From the NCBI GenBank assembly GCA_027491075.1, contig JAIXWX010000019.1, forward strand, positions 1 through 64,000: a stretch of DNA of 64,000 bases, given 5' to 3'. A program made the position numbers and the translations under genes. Source of the DNA: Flavobacteriales bacterium. GTDB taxonomy: Bacteria > Bacteroidota > Bacteroidia > Flavobacteriales_D > Sanyastnellaceae. Below, one piece after another: positions 61,610-64,000 of the stretch; the first letter of the stretch is position 1; every line of letters starts with the position of its first letter. A model generated the notes under the pieces. That model searched no databases. It saw nothing but the letters and a program-made list of their open reading frames with translations, and was not told the DNA's origin.

Positions 61610-63140
61610 TGCGCTGCGTATTCAGACTTGTATTGGTAAGGATCGTCATTTCATAAATTCCTGAAGGAAAATTAGAAACTGAAATGGTAGGCACTTGTGG
61701 ATTATTGAAGGCAATCACTCTTCCTGCTGCATCTGTAAATCGTATCAATTGAATCTCTTCTTCCGATTCATTTTGAATGTAGATGTAATCGTCTGCTGGG
61801 TTAGGAAAAACGAAAAACTCATCTTCTTGCTTTTGAAGATCATTTTTATCCGTAAAAACAGGAAAAAAACCAACCGACTCATCCCTTCCACTTCTGGTTG
61901 GATTCAGGAATGGAGCGAATTTATCCCACGATGTTTTAAGCAAGCCGAAATAATCACTTCCATTTCCATCGCAATCCGAAAGTCCACCGATAAGAGCTCC
62001 GACAAAATCACCCGAAGCATTGTATAGAGGCGCGCCGAGACTACCTACAAAAGTATTGCCCACTTCCCATTGAGCTACTTCCGCCACTTGCAATCCTCCC
62101 CAATCTTCTACTTGAGGATTGGAGTAGGACGAAGAATAGGTTTGAGATAAACCAAAAGCATTTTGGATACAGTAGTAATATCCTTCACTGGGCTCTTGCA
62201 CATTCCATCCAGCGAAATAGACTCCCCAAGAGGTTTCTGGTTTTTGAAAAATTCCAAGCAGCGCCAACCCGTTGTCACCATCTACTTCCAATACCTCGGC
62301 ACCCGCGATCGCTCGATCCCAGCAGGTCACGTCGTTATTGGTACACTGATTCGCATTCAAGCCAAAAACAAACACCCAATCCCCAGGATCACCCATCAAG
62401 GCATTGGACGAAGTAACAAAAAGAGGATTTCCATTGCTTTGAGTATTGTTAAGCAATCCACCCGTGCAAACACGCTGACCGTCGTCAACCAACATAAGCA
62501 AGGTAGAGGATCGTGCATGACGAATTTTTTCGTTTACTTCTGTTAATGGAGTAATACAAGAAACCTCACTGCGATTGGGCTCCTCAAGTGCTTTATAACC
62601 TTGAGCCACCTTTGTAATCGCAAGCGTTCCTATCCCTCTAAACTCAAAGGGTTCATAATATTCTACGATTACGCGATTGCCCTCCAAAGGAAGTGAAATC
62701 AAACTTCCCGAATTTCTATTGTTCTCTGAGGTAAGAGGACCAACGAAATCAGTTCTGTCCTCACTATAGATATAAACTTTTCCTCCCTGAGGAATCTCAA
62801 ATTCTCCAAAAATTACATTTAACGAAAAGGCAAAGGAACTTTCCAATCCCAACATCCAAACGCGATCTCCATTGCTGAGGTTGGTCCATCGACCTGAATT
62901 CGATGGAGTGTAATTTACATTGCTTGCAATTGCAAAACGATAAGGCAAGACCTTGTTGGCTTGATCAATTGCATCTTCCGCTAGTAAATCCAATAAATTG
63001 TGCTCGGGCAGTTCCTTCCAGATATTACTGGCGTTGAGAACATCTCCCACAGACCACGCCAATGGCATGCCTTCCTTGACAATTTGACCACATGTCAAAA
63101 AGGAAATCAGAGAAGAAACTATAACAAGCAAAATGCGCAT
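61596..63140 (-). CDS. T9SS-secreted trypsin-fold protein with lost catalytic triad (pseudoprotease)
   Basis: A 514-residue protein with a signal peptide, a trypsin-fold domain like lysyl endopeptidases (residues about 190-400) and a type A sorting domain at the C-terminus (FVFPNPADDYIYIQN, FPSGIYEMTI). The usual anchors are recognisable but the triad is replaced: after CTGGLLNNT the TAnHC His site reads TSSNAL, the DfaLL Asp site reads GLALLG, and the GsSGsP nucleophile site reads GSLGAP. Cysteines and GG-SDC frame are kept, so fold and secretion seem intact. A binding or adhesin role is more likely than proteolysis. Confidence 0.8.
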   Translation of the reverse strand: MRILLVIVSSLISFLTCGQIVKEGMPLAWSVGDVLNASNIWKELPEHNLLDLLAEDAIDQANKVLPYRFAIASNVNYTPSNSGRWTNLSNGDRVWMLGLESSFAFSLNVIFGEFEIPQGGKVYIYSEDRTDFVGPLTSENNRNSGSLISLPLEGNRVIVEYYEPFEFRGIGTLAITKVAQGYKALEEPNRSEVSCITPLTEVNEKIRHARSSTLLMLVDDGQRVCTGGLLNNTQSNGNPLFVTSSNALMGDPGDWVFVFGLNANQCTNNDVTCWDRAIAGAEVLEVDGDNGLALLGIFQKPETSWGVYFAGWNVQEPSEGYYYCIQNAFGLSQTYSSSYSNPQVEDWGGLQVAEVAQWEVGNTFVGSLGAPLYNASGDFVGALIGGLSDCDGNGSDYFGLLKTSWDKFAPFLNPTRSGRDESVGFFPVFTDKNDLQKQEDEFFVFPNPADDYIYIQNESEEEIQLIRFTDAAGRVIAFNNPQVPTISVSNFPSGIYEMTILTNTSLNTQRIIVR

Positions 63141-63265
63141 AGTTTAGCTGTGGTTTATCCTATCTATACGAAGTTATTAAAATTTCGCCAATAAACCAAA
63201 GATCTGGTCGAAAAGCAACCTTTTTCTCATTAAATGCATCCTCCAGTCAAATCACCATTAGTACC

Positions 63266-64000
63266 ATGAATAAACTTCTATTTTTTACCATTAGCGCTCT
63301 TATTTCTTTTTCTTTTAAAGCTCAAGACACCTGCAATGTTGTTCCTGATGGAGTAACATTTGGAGATTGTGACATGGCACTGGGTTACGGCTACAGTGAA
63401 TCATTGGGATGCATACTTTATTCTGGATGCTCCCATATTGGAAGTGATAATGTCGACTATCTAGACTTGTTTTACTCTTCTTTTGAAGAATGCGAATTTC
63501 GCTGCGACACTTGTGAAATCATGCCAGTAGGTATCGACTTTGGTGCATGTACTGCATTTCTTGGATATGCCTTCGTAGAAGGACAAGGATGCGTTGGATT
63601 GTCGGGCTGCGGCTATATCGATATCACCGGTACTGACTACACCAGTTATTTTTATAATTCTTCCTTTGAATGCTCACAATCGTGTATTTCAGATACCGTA
63701 GTTTCTTTATGTATCGATTCTACTCTTATTGATCTCTCAGCTATCTGTCCAATGATTTGGGCTCCAGTGTGTGGATGCGATGGTGTAACCTACGCCAATA
63801 ATTGCATTGCAGTTAATTATGGCGGAGTTCTAACCTGGGAACAAGGAGAATGCATTACTTCTGTCGAGGAGTTTGACGCTTCTCTACTTACCTTATTCCC
63901 CAATCCAGTATCTGACATGGTGTATATTAAAAATGAGTCTAATCGCGCCATTCAATTATTAGAGGTATATGATCAACAAGGAAGATTGATAGCATCAAAA
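63266..64000 (+). CDS. Secreted Cys-rich protein with Kazal domain and type IX sorting domain (3' truncated by window)
   Basis: Starts at ATG 63266 and is open to the last base (245 codons), so the end is missing. A signal peptide ends near FSFKAQD. Two Cys-rich repeats of about 60 residues follow (FGDCDMALGYGYSESLGC and FGACTAFLGYAFVEGQGC, each with a SGC and a later C-x3-C), then a Kazal inhibitor-like domain (CPMIWAPVCGCDGVTYANNC, ending GEC), and the start of a sorting domain (LFPNPVSDMVYIKN). Kazal domains inhibit serine proteases. It is divergent from the pseudoprotease gene 125 bp away. Confidence 0.82.
   Translation, partial: MNKLLFFTISALISFSFKAQDTCNVVPDGVTFGDCDMALGYGYSESLGCILYSGCSHIGSDNVDYLDLFYSSFEECEFRCDTCEIMPVGIDFGACTAFLGYAFVEGQGCVGLSGCGYIDITGTDYTSYFYNSSFECSQSCISDTVVSLCIDSTLIDLSAICPMIWAPVCGCDGVTYANNCIAVNYGGVLTWEQGECITSVEEFDASLLTLFPNPVSDMVYIKNESNRAIQLLEVYDQQGRLIASK

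Overview
The window looks like a chromosomal segment of a Bacteroidota bacterium, probably Flavobacteriales-like. Reasons: gliding/type IX secretion genes (gldD, gldE, porX), type IX C-terminal sorting domains on secreted proteins (window start, 61.6-63.1 kb, window end), the Bacteroidetes promoter element TAnnTTTG upstream of several genes, few Shine-Dalgarno sequences, and characteristic Bacteroidetes neighbours (ssb-gldE-gldD, HU-TPR-RNase G, arginine decarboxylase with a deoxyhypusine-synthase-like protein).

Layout. 0-27.3 kb is mostly housekeeping: an ATGA-coupled operon (amidotransferase, RidA, DUF4159, TIGR02757), ssb-gldE-gldD, mutY divergent from an HU/TPR/tiny basic protein/RNase G series, an HD hydrolase divergent from porX-tsaE, alanine dehydrogenase, and a complete cyanophycin block (cphA divergent from cphB-iaaA-pheT). 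Then come a TonB-like protein, tRNA-Pro(GGG), a cyclophilin with pheS, and pdhA-pdhC separated by a 14-copy heptamer tandem repeat.

27.3-44.3 kb is an accessory region of mostly unrecognised secreted proteins. It holds two putative outer-membrane proteins, a small HExxH protein, gene debris, a TPR histidine kinase split by a -1 frameshift at an A7 run, its LytTR-type response regulator, a beta-helix protein, a chimeric ORF, and a three-gene operon (unknown secreted protein, CHASE2 membrane sensor, 1,399-residue beta-propeller/caspase protein). Around the two-component genes I find three promoter-upstream elements. Each is a pair of TTATCCC-like repeats at a 20-bp period, placed exactly 36 bp from a -7-like element. 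The likely reader is the LytTR regulator, so this appears to be a small self-contained regulon.

44.4-64 kb returns to ordinary genes: an SSS symporter, recR, a GT2 fusion, PhyH, pyrG, an AI-2E family exporter, SixA, ZIP, Mpl, CorA, TSUP, arginine decarboxylase, MscS, a DHS-like protein and an EI24 protein. It ends with a trypsin-fold protein that has lost its catalytic triad, divergent from a Kazal-domain secreted protein cut by the window end. No integrase, transposase or CRISPR array was seen. All functions are read from sequence motifs; no database search was possible.
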